Assembly: GCA_964650975.1 (NCBI GenBank)
Contig: CAZYWA010000133.1
Span: 1 to 16,502, forward strand
Direction of reading: 5' to 3'
DNA: 16,502 nucleotides
DNA from: CAZYWA01 sp964650975 [NCBI: uncultured bacterium]
GTDB lineage: Bacteria > JADJOY01
The translations under genes were made by a program, and so were the position numbers. Positions 16,026-16,502 of this stretch are shown in pieces. The notes under the pieces were generated by a model that searched no databases, was not told the origin of the DNA, and saw only the letters and a program-made list of their open reading frames with translations. The first letter of the stretch is position 1; every line of letters begins with the position of its first letter.

Positions 16026-16181
16026 GCATGAGGATGGATCCGGCACGCGCACGCCGTCCAGACTCGCGTGCCACCCAGATCGGGCTCCGCGGCCGGAGTC
16101 GCTCCCCCCGGCGGTTTAACCTTCCCGCCCGCGAAGGGTCCTCACCCACGTCCGTCACAGACGCAGTTCGGGGAGGCCACC
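16026..16181. promoter_or_regulatory. Divergent intergenic region between amidohydrolase and secreted-protein genes
   Basis: This 156-bp gap should contain promoters for both flanking genes. An AT-richer patch GGTTTAACC at 16115-16123 stands out from the GC-rich surroundings, but no complete promoter was recognised. GGGAGG at 16171-16176 is a strong ribosome binding site 5 nt before the rightward GTG start. Confidence 0.35.
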
Positions 16182-16502
16182 GTGTCGACACACGCGTTGC
16201 GTCGGGCCCTGGTCATCGCCGCTCCACTCGTTGGTCTCCTCGGCCCGCCGAACGGCGCTTGGGCGGCGACGCCCCCGGTCAGCGTGGCTTCCGGGCGTCC
16301 GGGGGTGGGCGCCCTTGGCACTCGGCTCATGATTCGCCTGCCGCTCACCAATCAGGGGACGGCCGACGCCGGCAAGGTCCACATCACGGACGTGACTCTG
16401 CCCGGTGCCACGCTGCTCAGCCCGACCTCGTTCCCGGTGGGGCTCGGGAAGATGGTTCCGGAGGGGCGTTACCCCTTCGAGGCCGATTTCGACGCGACCG
16501 GT
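16182..16502 (+). CDS. Secreted protein with possible Ig-like/CARDB-like domain, N-terminal part (cut by window end)
   Basis: From GTG 16182, 107 codons run open to the window end. The start is well supported by GGGAGG at 16171-16176 with a 5-nt spacer. A Sec signal peptide is clear: a basic start (HALRR), a hydrophobic core (ALVIAAPLVGLLG) and a likely cleavage site AWA before ATPPVS. The mature part has a beta-rich pattern (TRLMIRLPLTNQGTADAG, then VHITDVTLPG) resembling bacterial Ig-like or CARDB-type adhesion domains, where LTNQGTADA-like phrases are common. It is probably an extracellular or periplasmic protein. The rest, including any repeats or anchor, lies outside the window. Signal peptide is sure; domain type is tentative. 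Confidence 0.75.
   Translation, partial: MSTHALRRALVIAAPLVGLLGPPNGAWAATPPVSVASGRPGVGALGTRLMIRLPLTNQGTADAGKVHITDVTLPGATLLSPTSFPVGLGKMVPEGRYPFEADFDATG

Noticed and set aside
1-16502. Search for tRNA, rRNA, CRISPR repeats, insertion sequences, attachment sites and phage genes
   Set aside because: Nothing matching was seen by eye on either strand; the only large repeated stretch is the kinase gene duplication.

Overview
The window is high-GC bacterial DNA with long overlapping open frames on both strands, so genes were called on protein family, start context and neighbour spacing rather than on frame length. The gene set (eukaryotic-type Ser/Thr kinases with DWG in place of DFG and a multi-pass C-terminus, a cyclase-ATPase-TPR signalling protein, a heme lipoprotein, secreted hydrolases) suggests a Gram-negative deltaproteobacterial-type lineage such as Myxococcota or an uncultured relative. 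This placement is inference. No tRNA, rRNA, CRISPR array, insertion sequence or integrase was seen.

Layout. Positions 1-814 (minus) hold the N-terminal part of a membrane protein of the TMTC-like / TPR glycosyltransferase type, cut by the window edge. It diverges from 990-2744 (plus), a lipoprotein of the GxGYxYP putative glycoside hydrolase family. A perfect 12-bp hairpin (2757-2790) separates that gene from a leftward group: a large LamG and CxxCH (heme c) lipoprotein (7494-4741), a secreted DUF3089 alpha/beta hydrolase (about 4499-3141) and a possible small ORF (3079-2813).

A rightward signalling group starts at 7708: two tandem homologous membrane Ser/Thr kinases whose genes overlap by 4 bp (7708-9537 and 9534-11435). 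After a 214-bp gap containing nested inverted repeats comes a 1099-residue protein with a class III cyclase domain, an AAA-type ATPase and a TPR-like C-terminus (11650-14949). A convergent COG3618-type amidohydrolase (16025-14958) follows after 8 bp. Last is the start of a secreted protein (16182 onward), cut by the window end.

Working together. The most interesting arrangement is a surface heme lipoprotein plus secreted hydrolase transcribed divergently from two membrane kinases and a cyclase/ATPase protein. A sensing and response module is possible, but the sequence shows only adjacency. The flanking GxGYxYP lipoprotein, TMTC-like protein and amidohydrolase look like separate transcription units.
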